Virus record (IMG/VR): IMGVR_UViG_3300002518_000086
Coordinates: 1-25,022 of that record
Reading direction: 5' to 3' (one strand)
DNA length: 25,022 nt
From: a virus
A model generated the notes under the pieces. That model made no database searches. It was given only the letters and a program-made list of their open reading frames with translations, and was not told the DNA's origin. The first letter of the stretch is position 1. Every line of letters begins with the position of its first letter. Position numbers and translations under genes: made by a program. This document shows, in pieces, positions 1-7,705 of the stretch.

Positions 1-1009
1 CCGCCATCATCGACTGCTTGACACGAGCCATAGCGAAGGAAAGAGTTTTGGACATCTTCTTGTAAGCAGCATCCGTCATCCCCGCTCGTGCCGTGAGCAA
101 TCCAATATCCTTCGAGAAACCCTTCATGCTCTTCAACGCAGGAAGGAGACCCCGCAACGCTCGAATGTTTGGAAACAGCTTCGCAATAGCGTCAGGAGGC
201 AAATGCGCTATCCGCTTGAAAACCTTCTCCAATCCTTCCGCCTTGAGCGTTGCCACGCCCAGAGAAAATCCGAGTTTGTCTTTGGCGTATGCTGCTGCTT
301 GCTTCGTTGGTTTCATAAACCCCATAATAATAGCATTGGTGGCCGTTACCGCATTGGCCGTGCGCACACCGTTACGGGTCAACGTAGCAATCGAGGCACC
401 CAACTCCTCTACGGAAACCCCTGCTGATGCTGCTGATGACGCAACCAACCCTATGGTGGGAGCCAATTCTGCGAAAGTGGTCTTGCCTCGTTTGACGATC
501 CCAAAGAGAAGATCCGACATGCTGGCCGCATGTTCAGCTCCGAGGCCGTAGGAACTCAACAATGTAGTAATCGCATCAGCCGCAACGCCTGTATCGGTCA
601 CGCCTGCAATCGCTGCTCGAGCAGATACAGAAAGAACGCCCAACGCCTTCTCCGCTGGAATAGTGGCCGACAGAATATCATACAAACCTTTTGATATAGT
701 TTCGGTTCCCTGACCGAACTCCATTGACATCGCCGTTACACCCTGCGTCAGCCTCCCCATATGCTTTTCCGTATCGTCAACCATAGTGGAGACGTTGGCC
801 ATCTGCTGCTCGAAAGAAGCAAATGATTTGGACGCAATCGCCAACGGTGCAGCAAAGGCCAGACCGATACCCAGAGTCAAAAGACCTTTGCTGCGAAGCG
901 TTGATTGCATGGTTTGCAACTTCCGCATAGTGAGAGCTGCCCCCGTATCGACACCAGCTGTATCGAGCGAGATCATTGCCGACATATTGCCAAGTGATTT
1001 GGGAATCAT
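1..1009 (-). CDS. Tail tape measure protein, N-terminal part (cut by window edge)
   Basis: The frame stays open from an ATG at 1009 to base 1, giving 336 residues of a longer protein. The segment from about residue 45 (KSFASFEQQMANVSTMVDD) through GLYDILSATIPAEKALGVLS to ADAITTLLSSYG has the layout of the PhageMin_Tail/TP901-type tape measure core. A hydrophobic Gly/Ala-rich stretch (LLTLGIGLAFAAPLAI) precedes it. Tape measure proteins set tail length and lie inside the tail tube. The start codon overlaps the stop of the upstream chaperone frame as ATGA, so translation is probably coupled. The position right after tail tube and chaperone genes is the usual one. The rest of the gene lies left of the window. 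Confidence 0.9.
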   Translation of the reverse strand, partial: MIPKSLGNMSAMISLDTAGVDTGAALTMRKLQTMQSTLRSKGLLTLGIGLAFAAPLAIASKSFASFEQQMANVSTMVDDTEKHMGRLTQGVTAMSMEFGQGTETISKGLYDILSATIPAEKALGVLSVSARAAIAGVTDTGVAADAITTLLSSYGLGAEHAASMSDLLFGIVKRGKTTFAELAPTIGLVASSAASAGVSVEELGASIATLTRNGVRTANAVTATNAIIMGFMKPTKQAAAYAKDKLGFSLGVATLKAEGLEKVFKRIAHLPPDAIAKLFPNIRALRGLLPALKSMKGFSKDIGLLTARAGMTDAAYKKMSKTLSFAMARVKQSMMA

Positions 1010-1347
1010 TTTGTTTTCTTCTTTCCAGCAGCGATCAAAGACCGAACCCAATGCATCATCTTGCCTTGATCCTCTTTCTCACCCGCAAAAGACGCATCAG
1101 GATTATAAAATGTCAGCAAGAAATCTTTCACCTTGAACCTTCGACCTTTCTCTGCTATGGTCTGATGAATCTTCATAGCTATCTGAGCCATGTACCAATC
1201 AGACCGTTCCAACCGCTGATACTCCGTTTTGAAAAACGCTTCCCACAAACGGACTTCTGAAAGGGAGAGCGTTTGCTGCGCTGCTTCTATCGACATGCCC
1301 GTTGCTTGGGCAATTTTACACCACAACAAACCTCCCCCCTCATTCAG
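1006..1347 (-). CDS. Tail assembly chaperone, downstream (T-type) part, made by -1 frameshift
   Basis: This frame lacks a convincing start of its own: the only early candidates are TTG codons near 1329 with no good ribosome binding site. It is entered in frame by a -1 slip at the A_AAA_AAC heptamer (1347-1353) at the end of the upstream chaperone gene. After the slip the reading runs LNEGGGLLWCKIAQATG and then an alpha-helical domain. A Gly-rich junction followed by a W-x-K-I-A-x-A-T-G type sequence is the pattern seen in many phage G-T chaperone fusions. The full fusion would be about 245 residues (132 + 113). Such products bind the tape measure protein while the tube polymerises and are not in the mature tail. 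Its stop overlaps the tape measure ATG. Confidence 0.82.
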   Translation of the reverse strand: MNEGGGLLWCKIAQATGMSIEAAQQTLSLSEVRLWEAFFKTEYQRLERSDWYMAQIAMKIHQTIAEKGRRFKVKDFLLTFYNPDASFAGEKEDQGKMMHWVRSLIAAGKKKTK

Positions 1348-1742
1348 TTTTTTTCAGCGTCTGCTTCCAGAAGAGCCTCAGCCACTTCCAATCCATTCAG
1401 CTTCGAGGACACAGCTGCGATTTTCTCAACCATTCCTGCTGGCCAATTCTTGAGAGTTGACTTCTCAATCTTTTTTTGCTCTCCTTCGTCATCAACAATT
1501 TTCATTGTCGCTGCCAAAAGCGTAACCTGACTGCCCGTCAAATCCAACATGTCAACTTCTCTTCGCATCACATCTTTCCCTTGAGCGTCCTTCTCACCCG
1601 TGCTTATCATACGCACTTTCAAAGTGGAAGAAAGTTCTTTGAGATATATGTCACGAGAAGCCTGAGTCAATTCATGGATCACGTACAACTGATCGTCAAC
1701 TCGGATCTCTTCTGTTTTTGCTGCACTTGAAAACTCTCTCAT
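1344..1742 (-). CDS. Tail assembly chaperone, upstream (G-type) part
   Basis: 132 residues, starting at an ATG with a strong AAGGAG site seven bases upstream. The protein starts MREFSSAAKTEEIRVDD and is mostly helical with charged residues; no enzymatic motif is visible. Identity comes from position (between the tail tube and tape measure genes) and from the slippery heptamer at its 3' end leading to a second frame, the standard lambda G/GT-like arrangement. Most ribosomes would stop at the TGA and give this short form in excess over the fusion. The sequence itself is not one I recognise at family level. Confidence 0.8.
   Translation of the reverse strand: MREFSSAAKTEEIRVDDQLYVIHELTQASRDIYLKELSSTLKVRMISTGEKDAQGKDVMRREVDMLDLTGSQVTLLAATMKIVDDEGEQKKIEKSTLKNWPAGMVEKIAAVSSKLNGLEVAEALLEADAEKN
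1347..1353 (-). promoter_or_regulatory. Programmed -1 ribosomal frameshift site A AAA AAC
   Basis: On the minus strand the last sense codons of the upstream chaperone read GAA AAA AAC followed at once by TGA. The heptamer A AAA AAC is a classical X XXY YYZ slippery sequence in the correct zero-frame phase. A one-base backward slip bypasses the TGA (1344-1346) and continues into the 113-codon T-type frame. Seven A residues run from 1354 to 1348. Confidence 0.85.
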
Positions 1743-1778
1743 GATGGTCTCCTTCTCTTTTCAATTATCAAAAATAAA

Positions 1779-2222
1779 TTACGCCGAGCCAGCTTCCCAA
1801 TCTGGGGCTGTTTCAACGCTCGATGCATTCTCAAGTGTGATAACAATCTCACACTCCGCCGTAGGTTGTTCACCCACTACCACTTCGCCAGGCGTGAAGG
1901 TTTTGAGATAACCCCAAACCGCAACCGCCATCCCGTCAGGGAAGGTGAAAGTGATAAGGTTGTTGTCATTGATAGCGGCATACGCATCTTCCATCGCATC
2001 AGGATCGTAGGCAGCCGTGAAACTACCATTGGTCATTTCCATCAATGACTGCGGGTACTTCGTCCGATACGAAGTGTTGGACAGCGATGTCGTGTCAATT
2101 GGATCACCGCCTTCCATGCCTGGAGGTGTGATACTTGTGGGATCAATCCGCAAAAATAAATTCGCGTGATCCGCAAAAGTGATCGTGGTTCCTTTTCCGT
2201 CTTTCAGTGTGTCAGCTTTCAT
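1779..2222 (-). CDS. Major tail (tube) protein
   Basis: 147 residues with an AAGGAG site before the ATG. The sequence is beta-rich, with a statement-like N-terminus (MKADTLKDGKGTTITFADHA), a central SYRTKYPQSLMEMTNGSFTA segment and a C-terminal part with alternating hydrophobic residues (AECEIVITLEN), as expected of short siphovirus tube proteins that stack as hexamer rings. It lies directly between the neck genes and the tail chaperone genes, the usual tube slot. No sheath gene is next to it, which argues for a non-contractile tail. Assignment rests on context and fold impression more than on a signature motif. Confidence 0.75.
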   Translation of the reverse strand: MKADTLKDGKGTTITFADHANLFLRIDPTSITPPGMEGGDPIDTTSLSNTSYRTKYPQSLMEMTNGSFTAAYDPDAMEDAYAAINDNNLITFTFPDGMAVAVWGYLKTFTPGEVVVGEQPTAECEIVITLENASSVETAPDWEAGSA

Positions 2223-2235
2223 TTGTGACTCCTTC

Positions 2236-2745
2236 TTATGTTATATTTCTAATCACCAATGAGTATTCCATATTGAATGCCCATAAATTGTTTTCATCAC
2301 GACCCAAGGGAAACACTCCCCGTTGACGCTCCGATGAATTCACTACTATTGCTTGATCAAACGTACCGTCACCGACTCCCGCCCATGACCATCCGCTTAT
2401 CTTATCGAGAACGTGTTGGATGCGTTTTGCTTTGTACACGCCCACGTCTTGTAAAATAGATCGCACGTGGATCGAAATCACGGGATCATTTTGATTCCCG
2501 CTGGCCAACGAACGAGAACGAATGTTGCTGGCCTCATCATAAATGGTTATCAGATTTTCAGGAAGATCCAATTGCTCCGCCGTACAGATCGACCAGTCAG
2601 TGCCTGAATCATAAGCAACTCCAACCGTCTGTTCGATGAGATACGCTCGGACGATACGGCATACAGGATACCATACCAGCTTATCCGCTTCCACTGGAGC
2701 AGCGTAGTCCACAGGCCAAGTTGTATCATTCCAATTGCTTACCAT
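2236..2745 (-). CDS. Tail terminator / tail completion-like protein
   Basis: Start chosen at the ATG at 2745, whose first base overlaps the upstream TAA (TAATG), giving 169 residues beginning MVSNWNDTTWPVDYAAPVEA; an upstream GTG at 2760 would add five residues. The size, mixed alpha/beta character (RIVRAYLIEQ, VISIHVRSIL, FNMEYSLVIRN) and position between the HK97-gp10-like neck gene and the tube gene match the tail terminator that caps the tube and docks it to the head. No catalytic motif is seen. The family name is not certain; a minor structural protein of another kind is possible. Confidence 0.55.
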   Translation of the reverse strand: MVSNWNDTTWPVDYAAPVEADKLVWYPVCRIVRAYLIEQTVGVAYDSGTDWSICTAEQLDLPENLITIYDEASNIRSRSLASGNQNDPVISIHVRSILQDVGVYKAKRIQHVLDKISGWSWAGVGDGTFDQAIVVNSSERQRGVFPLGRDENNLWAFNMEYSLVIRNIT

Positions 2746-3122
2746 TATACTTTCACCCACTTCAAAATGTTTGCTTTGATCATCGTCAAATTGTCAGTGA
2801 TGGCGCGCTCTAAATACTTGCGGCCACGAGGCCATTTGGATTTGAAGACAGTGCTCGGAGGAGCCTCATGAACAAACAACGCATAATTGGCCAACACGTA
2901 GATGATGCCCCAAACCTTCTTCCCGTGCCCACCGACTTTCGTGCGATGACCGCCCATCAAATTTCCCGTATCCACGGGAGTTCTTCTCATCGACTCACGT
3001 TGAATTGTTGCCACGGTCTCTACCATCGCGGCACGAGCGTTGCCGTGTATATGCATAGTGACTTTTCGCAGGTTCGCTCGAACCTCGTTGAGTCCTTTGA
3101 TTTTGACTGTTGTTTTTGCCAT
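2745..3122 (-). CDS. HK97 gp10-like neck / tail completion protein
   Basis: 125 residues from the ATG at 3122, which overlaps the previous stop as TGATG. The sequence VKIKGLNEVRANLRKV at the N-terminus, followed by IQRESMRRTPVDTGNLMGG and later YALFVHE and RKYLERAI, is typical of the HK97 gp10 / phage neck family, where the R-x-P-V-D-T-G-x-L segment is the hallmark. These proteins act at the head-tail interface during tail completion. It is translationally coupled to both neighbours. Confidence 0.82.
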   Translation of the reverse strand: MAKTTVKIKGLNEVRANLRKVTMHIHGNARAAMVETVATIQRESMRRTPVDTGNLMGGHRTKVGGHGKKVWGIIYVLANYALFVHEAPPSTVFKSKWPRGRKYLERAITDNLTMIKANILKWVKV

Positions 3123-3469
3123 CACACACTGACCCCCCGTAGAAATTCGGTGGCCTTGAAGTTGGGCATCTTGCGGAAACCTTTGATCATAATCGCTCCC
3201 GCCGTAGTGAGAGGACTATCAGCCCCGTCATCCACGTCAGCAATATCTCCCAAGTACAGATAACCACCAATGGCAACGTCCTGACTGACATAGATCTTAT
3301 GCGAAGACATCTCAGAGAGATCCCGAGAATCAGGAACATCACCATCCACATTCGTCCATCGACAAGTGATAGCAACTCCCGTGGGGAAGGTTTGACCGCC
3401 GTCTCCGTCATTGACCGCTGCTCCCCAATAGACAGCGTCCTGCTTCAACATTTTAGTGATGATGCTCAT
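3122..3469 (-). CDS. Head closure (stopper)-like protein
   Basis: 115 residues beginning MSIITKMLKQDAVYWGAAVN. The predicted content is beta-rich (ITCRWTNVDGDV, HKIYVSQDVAIGGYLYLGD), as in small SPP1 gp16-type stoppers that seal the portal channel. It sits between the adaptor-like gene and the gp10-like neck gene, where the stopper normally lies. Its start overlaps the end of the upstream gene by four bases and its end overlaps the next start. Function is assigned mainly from gene order. Confidence 0.6.
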   Translation of the reverse strand: MSIITKMLKQDAVYWGAAVNDGDGGQTFPTGVAITCRWTNVDGDVPDSRDLSEMSSHKIYVSQDVAIGGYLYLGDIADVDDGADSPLTTAGAIMIKGFRKMPNFKATEFLRGVSV

Positions 3470-3879
3470 GTGTTATTGTTTTCGTCCCAATCTTCCGTTC
3501 CCAGCCAACTGGCAGAAAGAGTGACCTTGGCTCTGCCTTTCGTTGCTCTGTTATTCAACGCAGCCAAATCTCCGTCAGTGTCCAAAATCAAAACCATCTG
3601 ACCGTACCGAGTATGCTGCAAGCCCAAATCAACCTTTCCGAAAAACTTCTGACCGACTTCTCCTGCCTTCTCGTTTTCAGCCAGAGGATCCCGCATCGCA
3701 TAAAAGTGAGCACTCAACCATCGTTCTATCAACTCCAGCTTTGCTGCAGTATAATCTGTTGTATTGCATACGTCTGTCACCAGAGCGTTTGCCACTTCGA
3801 TAAACGGTGCGAGATCCGTGCTGATGTTTGCGTCAACCTCAATGATCAACGCTACGGCTGAATATGTAGTTCTTGCCAT
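3466..3879 (-). CDS. Head-tail adaptor (connector)-like protein
   Basis: 137 residues with a good AAAGGA site before the ATG. The N-terminal half is helical (IEVANALVTDVCNTT then YTAAKLELIERWLSAHFYAMRDP), which resembles the helical SPP1 gp15/HK97 gp6-type adaptors that bind the portal. The WLSAHFYAMRDP segment followed by a basic/acidic linker is common in this group. It is the first of four consecutive, overlapping connector genes. No enzymatic motif is present. Confidence 0.62.
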   Translation of the reverse strand: MARTTYSAVALIIEVDANISTDLAPFIEVANALVTDVCNTTDYTAAKLELIERWLSAHFYAMRDPLAENEKAGEVGQKFFGKVDLGLQHTRYGQMVLILDTDGDLAALNNRATKGRAKVTLSASWLGTEDWDENNNT

Positions 3880-3885
3880 TTTTCA

Positions 3886-4104
3886 TTATCCTTTTGGCGG
3901 AGGTGTTGACAAGAGTTTCTTTCTTCCTTTGATGCTGGTATAAATCGAAACTCCTGCCAGCACCAAACCAATAACGCTATCGGTGATCATCGTGGAAGTT
4001 TCATTGGATGCGGTTGCAGACATACCGAACCACGCTGCCAATGCCCACGCCACGCCTCGGATAACCGAAGCTGACAACCATTTTATCGTCTGTGCTTTAT
4101 CCAT
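3886..4104 (-). CDS. Small two-span membrane protein, holin-like
   Basis: Start set at the ATG at 4104, nine bases after AAGG; a longer frame reaches 4164 but would run into the upstream gene. The 72-residue product begins MDKAQTIKWLSASVIRGVAW. It shows two hydrophobic helices, about residues 12-29 (VIRGVAWALAAWFGMSA) and 38-56 (ITDSVIGLVLAGVSIYTSI), with a basic tail (KGRKK). This layout, with S-V-I-R in the first helix and a Ser-rich second helix, recalls the Pam3-gp28 group of putative phage holins. Holins permeabilise the inner membrane at lysis. Neighbours with a C-terminal membrane helix and a lipoprotein support a lysis or membrane cassette, but no endolysin is adjacent. Confidence 0.5.
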   Translation of the reverse strand: MDKAQTIKWLSASVIRGVAWALAAWFGMSATASNETSTMITDSVIGLVLAGVSIYTSIKGRKKLLSTPPPKG

Positions 4105-4144
4105 GATCCACATCCTTACTACTATCTTCCAAGCAGCGTAAAAG

Positions 4145-4474
4145 TTAAAGACCCACCAATGCAAGCGATATTATCAGGCATCCTTTTAACAACGCCGTAA
4201 TCGCTTCCTTTTGGAGAGCCAGTGATGACGCATTCTTTTGATTCTCAGCATTCCATGCGGCAGTAATCGTTACGAACTCAGCCAAAGCGTCATCACCAGA
4301 TTTCTTTTCCAGAACCAACGCCCATGCTTCCAGTTCTTTTCCATTCGCCAAAAGCTCAATCAGGTTCAACGCCTCTTGCGAAGACATTGCGATGACGGCT
4401 GGACCATAAGTGTCGATGAACTCTTCCGAGAGTCCCAAACCTCTGGCCTTCAATTCTTCCATTGTCAAACTCAT
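4145..4474 (-). CDS. Unknown small protein with C-terminal membrane helix
   Basis: 109 residues after an AAGGAG site. The body is helical and acidic (ALNLIELLANGKELEAWALV), and the last 20 residues (AITALLKGCLIISLALVGL) form a hydrophobic segment ending at the very C-terminus, as in tail-anchored proteins. It lies between a lipoprotein gene and a holin-like gene, so a role at the cell envelope during lysis is possible, but no family is recognised. Confidence 0.6.
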   Translation of the reverse strand: MSLTMEELKARGLGLSEEFIDTYGPAVIAMSSQEALNLIELLANGKELEAWALVLEKKSGDDALAEFVTITAAWNAENQKNASSLALQKEAITALLKGCLIISLALVGL

Positions 4475-4513
4475 AAGTGTCTCCTTATCAGTGCGACTTC
4501 CTCGGGCAAAATA

Positions 4514-4948
4514 CTACCTTTGGATGTCAGTTCCTTTTAGGCCGTCATTGACTTGCTGCAACCATTTGTTTTCTTCAATATAGAGAGCTTTGATGGTTGG
4601 CTCATCATACTTATCATCGGCCTTAGTATTCTTGTCAATGGTTTCACTCGCCACCTTCGTCTTTTTGATCAACGTATAGTAAGTTGCGTTGCACCAAATC
4701 TGTTTCCGAGCGTCAAACCAATACGCAAAAACATTCACTGTAGCATTGTCATAATAATTGGCGAACACTTTTGCGTTGGTAGCAATGCCTGCGGTGGCTG
4801 ACTCCTTCGTCTGCTCAGTAGCGAGGCGTGCGGTTGCTTCCGCTGCGTTGGTTGCGATCTGAGCTTCCATCTTCGGAGTGGCTTGAATGCCGCTACATCC
4901 CGCCAACGCTACAAGCGCCAGCACCAATAGTATTGTTATGCGTTTCAT
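4514..4948 (-). CDS. Phage-encoded lipoprotein
   Basis: 144 residues with an AGGAG site. The N-terminus is a textbook lipoprotein signal: basic MKR, a hydrophobic core, and the lipobox L-A-G-C with the lipidated Cys at residue 18. The mature part is Ala/Thr-rich and helical (IATNAAEATARLATEQ), with later Tyr/Trp-rich stretches. The gene starts inside the 3' end of the upstream DUF115-like gene (56-base overlap). Phage lipoproteins include outer-membrane spanins and superinfection-exclusion factors; this one is longer than usual o-spanins, so neither role can be chosen. Localisation to a membrane surface is well supported. Confidence 0.8.
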   Translation of the reverse strand: MKRITILLVLALVALAGCSGIQATPKMEAQIATNAAEATARLATEQTKESATAGIATNAKVFANYYDNATVNVFAYWFDARKQIWCNATYYTLIKKTKVASETIDKNTKADDKYDEPTIKALYIEENKWLQQVNDGLKGTDIQR

Positions 4949-5558
4949 TTGCGTCTCCTAAGTAAGTGTCCAAATCCCGAAAAGGAAACAGATCCAAATC
5001 GGAGTCTGGACCAAGGTTGATAATTTCTCGGTCAGGGAATTTCTCATTCAGTTCTTTTGCGATGATTCGGAATCCTTTTTCAAACCTCATGAAAGTTTGC
5101 TCGGTGACTCGAGCCTCCGAAGGATGCCAGTTGAGTTTCTTGTCAGATCCGACTTTCATGTCAAAACCCAATAACATAACCCGCCGTGCTCCGAGAAGGA
5201 GTGCGAGGTTGACCGCTACGCAACCCGTGTTGTTGCCCCAGTACAAACCGCCATGGCTGAGTCCGTTCTTCTCTCTCCGCATAGTACGCAGCCAAATTGG
5301 GGATCCTACGTGCAGAGAAGGCTGATTGGAAAACACGGGATTCTTGAAATGCTGGAGATATTGCTGACGTGCTGTGTACCACTTCAAATCTCCGAACACT
5401 ACAGCATCGCAAATCTCTTCTCCTAACTGATAAGCGTCATTGATCCCAATGACCCGATGGTCTCGGAGCCTTTCCCAATCGAATCCACGAAGGGAACTGC
5501 CACCACCGATCAAGATGATATCTTCTCCCTTCCACCATTGTTCTGGATTCCATTGCAT
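4893..5558 (-). CDS. DUF115 / Maf-like protein, possible glycosyl-transfer accessory
   Basis: 221 residues. The N-terminus WWKGEDIILIGGGSSLRGFD followed by VIGINDAYQLG and DAVVFGDLKWY is characteristic of phage proteins related to DUF115 (6-hydroxymethylpterin pyrophosphokinase MptE-like/motility accessory factor) that share a Rossmann-type G-G-G-x-S-L loop. A second segment (NNTGCVAVNLALLLGARRVM, then LLGFDM) fits the same fold. Maf proteins take part in flagellin glycosylation; phage versions have no proven substrate. A clear ribosome binding site is lacking and the ATG is only two bases past the previous stop, so translation is probably coupled. It adds a sixth sugar-related gene to the virion operon. 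Confidence 0.68.
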   Translation of the reverse strand: MQWNPEQWWKGEDIILIGGGSSLRGFDWERLRDHRVIGINDAYQLGEEICDAVVFGDLKWYTARQQYLQHFKNPVFSNQPSLHVGSPIWLRTMRREKNGLSHGGLYWGNNTGCVAVNLALLLGARRVMLLGFDMKVGSDKKLNWHPSEARVTEQTFMRFEKGFRIIAKELNEKFPDREIINLGPDSDLDLFPFRDLDTYLGDANETHNNTIGAGACSVGGM

Positions 5559-5562
5559 ATGA

Positions 5563-6006
5563 TTATCCGAGTGTTGCCAGAAAAGTTTCCAGCTCTGTTT
5601 TCTTCATCGATTTATCCGTCAAAGGCACATCAGGACTATCTTCACCCACAACGATGTATCTTGTTTTTGCGGCCTTGCCGACTTTCAAAACAAGCACATG
5701 CGCGTCCGATGCTTCTTTGTATCGGCTGGTGATATCCACGCCCAACCGATTCACTACGGGTTCCACTTCTTCAACGACCTCGGGCACAGGTTCTTCCGCT
5801 TTCTCTTCCTCTTTGGAGTTCAAATGAGTGAGTGGCCCAGTGGCTTCTTTTGAAGATGCTTCTTCAAACTTGAACGGGAAGGAAGAGGCAAGATCTTTTG
5901 TACTGGGAACCCTGTCACCAGGCCTGTACACTTTGTCGTCCTCTACGTGAGAACCGTTCTTGGGATCCTTGAATACAAAGTAACGTATCTTTTTTTCATC
6001 GGTCAT
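5563..6006 (-). CDS. Unknown capsid-adjacent protein
   Basis: Start chosen at the ATG at 6006, nine bases after GGAG; the open frame extends to 6135 but would run back into the capsid gene. The 147-residue protein begins MTDEKKIRYFVFKDPKNGSH and has a PGDRVPSTKDLASSFPFKFE segment like that of small proteins often found next to the major capsid gene. The middle is acidic and Glu/Pro/Val-rich (EEEKAEEPVPEVVEEVEPV) and probably disordered; the C-terminus is a compact alpha/beta piece. It may be a head structural or head completion component; no specific family is recognised. Confidence 0.6.
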   Translation of the reverse strand: MTDEKKIRYFVFKDPKNGSHVEDDKVYRPGDRVPSTKDLASSFPFKFEEASSKEATGPLTHLNSKEEEKAEEPVPEVVEEVEPVVNRLGVDITSRYKEASDAHVLVLKVGKAAKTRYIVVGEDSPDVPLTDKSMKKTELETFLATLG

Positions 6007-6115
6007 GATTATAGTCTCCATTGGCCGTTTGTAAAATCCAAGACGGACTGGCTGGCCAATGCCAGTCCGTCTTGTGGCGATACACCAACATCCTAACAAA
6101 GATGATCCACGAAAC

Positions 6116-7165
6116 CTAGATGGATCCGTAGACAATTCCCGTATTGCTATTTTGGTCAGCTCGGAACTGCGGAACCATGATGGTCATGACCTTGAAGTTC
6201 TGCTGAAGTCCACCGCTGGACTCCCACTGAACCGTAGTCATTTCCATTCCAATGACTTCACGGACAACGTCCGAGGTCATCTGAACTAACGCCAGATCGT
6301 AGTTCTGGAGATAGTCAACTGTCTGGACACCGAGGATGTCGGGAATTTTTCCCAGACGTTCACGCACGGTGATGTCTGAGTTGGCTTTGAAATCATCATC
6401 CAAATACTGATCCCAGTTCGGAGCGTGATAGATCATCCATGGCCCATAATGGTAAACAGCTCGAGCCTGTTCACGCATCGCCAGAACTTCGGCCAACAAC
6501 GTGGTTCCCACGTCTGACGCAGCCACGGGAGTGGTGAGTGTCTTGGTGAGGTTGTTGGTGTAGTTCGACAGGCCATAGATCGTTCCGCCACCATACGCAT
6601 ACGTGCTGGAACGTCCCAGAGCGAGTTTCTCAACTTGCTCAGCGACTTTTCGTGCCGCCAATTCTGCCGTGGTTGTATCCAACGGACTTCCGCCATTCCT
6701 GCTCGCAGCGATCTGCCTTGAGGAGTAGTGGAAATCCTTATGGATAATCGGCAGGGGCAAGTTCGTCAGCTCGAACACTGGACGATCACCCTGAGACTGC
6801 CTGAGACCGTCCATCGAGATGATCGCATCATCAATGTCGCTCATGGTCTCGGTTTCCAGAACCGTCTTGCCCATCCCATTCGGGATACTGTAAGTCAGTC
6901 CTCGGGAGCGGAGATCACCGACAAACTTGAGACGAGGCTGTGCCACACGGACAATCGCCTCATCCAAAATCTTCCAGTCATCTTTCCGAAGCGTTGCGGT
7001 GGCGTTTGCCACACGAACAGCTTTGGGTTCGCCACCTTCGTTTCTTGTGATGTAGGTTTGTCCATCATCACCGATGTACGGACGCAGTACATCTGTGTCG
7101 AAATCGTTGGAGAGAAGCGTTTGAGCTACCTGACCAACCGCTGATCCATTCATGAAAAAGTCCAT
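6116..7165 (-). CDS. Major capsid protein, encapsulin-like HK97 fold
   Basis: 349 residues with a GAAAGGA site before the ATG. The segment WKILDEAIVRVAQPRLKFVG followed by SDIDDAIISMDG and FELTNLPLPIIHKDFHYSSR, then a Leu-Asp-Thr-rich helix ending AARKVAEQVEKLALG, matches the encapsulin/linocin-type branch of the HK97 fold used by some phage capsids and often labelled bacteriocin-family protein. The C-terminal part (VVREVIGMEMTTVQWES) fits the terminal strand region. It assembles the shell with the protease/scaffold fusion upstream. Its stop is close to the next gene in the same operon. Confidence 0.88.
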   Translation of the reverse strand: MDFFMNGSAVGQVAQTLLSNDFDTDVLRPYIGDDGQTYITRNEGGEPKAVRVANATATLRKDDWKILDEAIVRVAQPRLKFVGDLRSRGLTYSIPNGMGKTVLETETMSDIDDAIISMDGLRQSQGDRPVFELTNLPLPIIHKDFHYSSRQIAASRNGGSPLDTTTAELAARKVAEQVEKLALGRSSTYAYGGGTIYGLSNYTNNLTKTLTTPVAASDVGTTLLAEVLAMREQARAVYHYGPWMIYHAPNWDQYLDDDFKANSDITVRERLGKIPDILGVQTVDYLQNYDLALVQMTSDVVREVIGMEMTTVQWESSGGLQQNFKVMTIMVPQFRADQNSNTGIVYGSI

Positions 7166-7202
7166 TTTGTATTCCTTTCTTTTTCTGGTTCTTATGAAAA
7201 CA

Positions 7203-7221
7203 CATAGACAACTGGTCTATG
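7203..7221 (-). other. Seven-base-pair hairpin at the stop codon before the capsid gene
   Basis: CATAGAC and GTCTATG pair perfectly around a five-base loop, and the stem includes the TAG of the upstream decoration-like gene. On the minus strand only a short run (TGTTTTC) follows, so it would be a weak terminator at best. It may slow ribosomes, protect mRNA ends or mark a processing point. Confidence 0.4.
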
Positions 7222-7645
7222 CAGCTCGTACATCGGTCAGCGTATCGGTTGCCGCAGTCACGGCCTCTTCCGCATACGCAATGACTTGATTGGCATTGTT
7301 ACCCGAGGTCAAAGTGCTAAAGCTGATGAGTGTTCCATCTCCAGCTGAGTACAAGGCTTGACCCTTGACGATTGTTTCACCTGACTTCACGATGCCTTGG
7401 AACCGAGTTCCACGCATCTGAATGTGATAGGTCACCAGCTCTGCAGCTTCATAAGCGTGAGTGGTGATCTGACCTTGCAGAGCATCTTCCACCGCTACAC
7501 CGAGTTGTGAATGACCGCCTTCTTGCGAGTGCTTTCGGATCTTTCCTGTACTCATCAGCTCGACCAAATGGCCAGGACTCAGAGCAGCATTGGCAAGTGC
7601 TTCTTCTTTTTTGTAATCACCGTCTAATTGAATCGTGTTTGGCAT
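7217..7645 (-). CDS. Capsid decoration / head stabilising-like protein
   Basis: 142 residues with AAGGA eight bases before the ATG. The sequence MPNTIQLDGDYKKEEALANA, then LSPGHLVELMSTGKIRKHSQ and later GTRFQGIVKSGETIVKGQAL, is a small beta-rich protein with a barrel-like GxxVxxGQxL segment, as in many head decoration or DUF2190-like proteins. It lies between the protease/scaffold gene and the major capsid gene, the standard location. Just upstream (7643-7670) the 11-base word CATTTTATCAT occurs twice, bracketing the ribosome binding site. Binding to the outside of the capsid is inferred. Confidence 0.65.
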   Translation of the reverse strand: MPNTIQLDGDYKKEEALANAALSPGHLVELMSTGKIRKHSQEGGHSQLGVAVEDALQGQITTHAYEAAELVTYHIQMRGTRFQGIVKSGETIVKGQALYSAGDGTLISFSTLTSGNNANQVIAYAEEAVTAATDTLTDVRAA

Positions 7646-7705
7646 TTTATCATTCCTTTCATTTTATCATTTGATAATAATCAAGCACCAACGAGGACAT
7701 CCCCG

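Noticed and set aside
93-551. A 152-codon plus-strand frame
   Set aside because: Antisense to the tape measure gene, whose conserved core is read through the whole interval on the minus strand.
1006-1329. The downstream chaperone frame as an independent gene with a TTG start
   Set aside because: No ribosome binding site precedes the TTG, and the slippery heptamer gives a better explanation.
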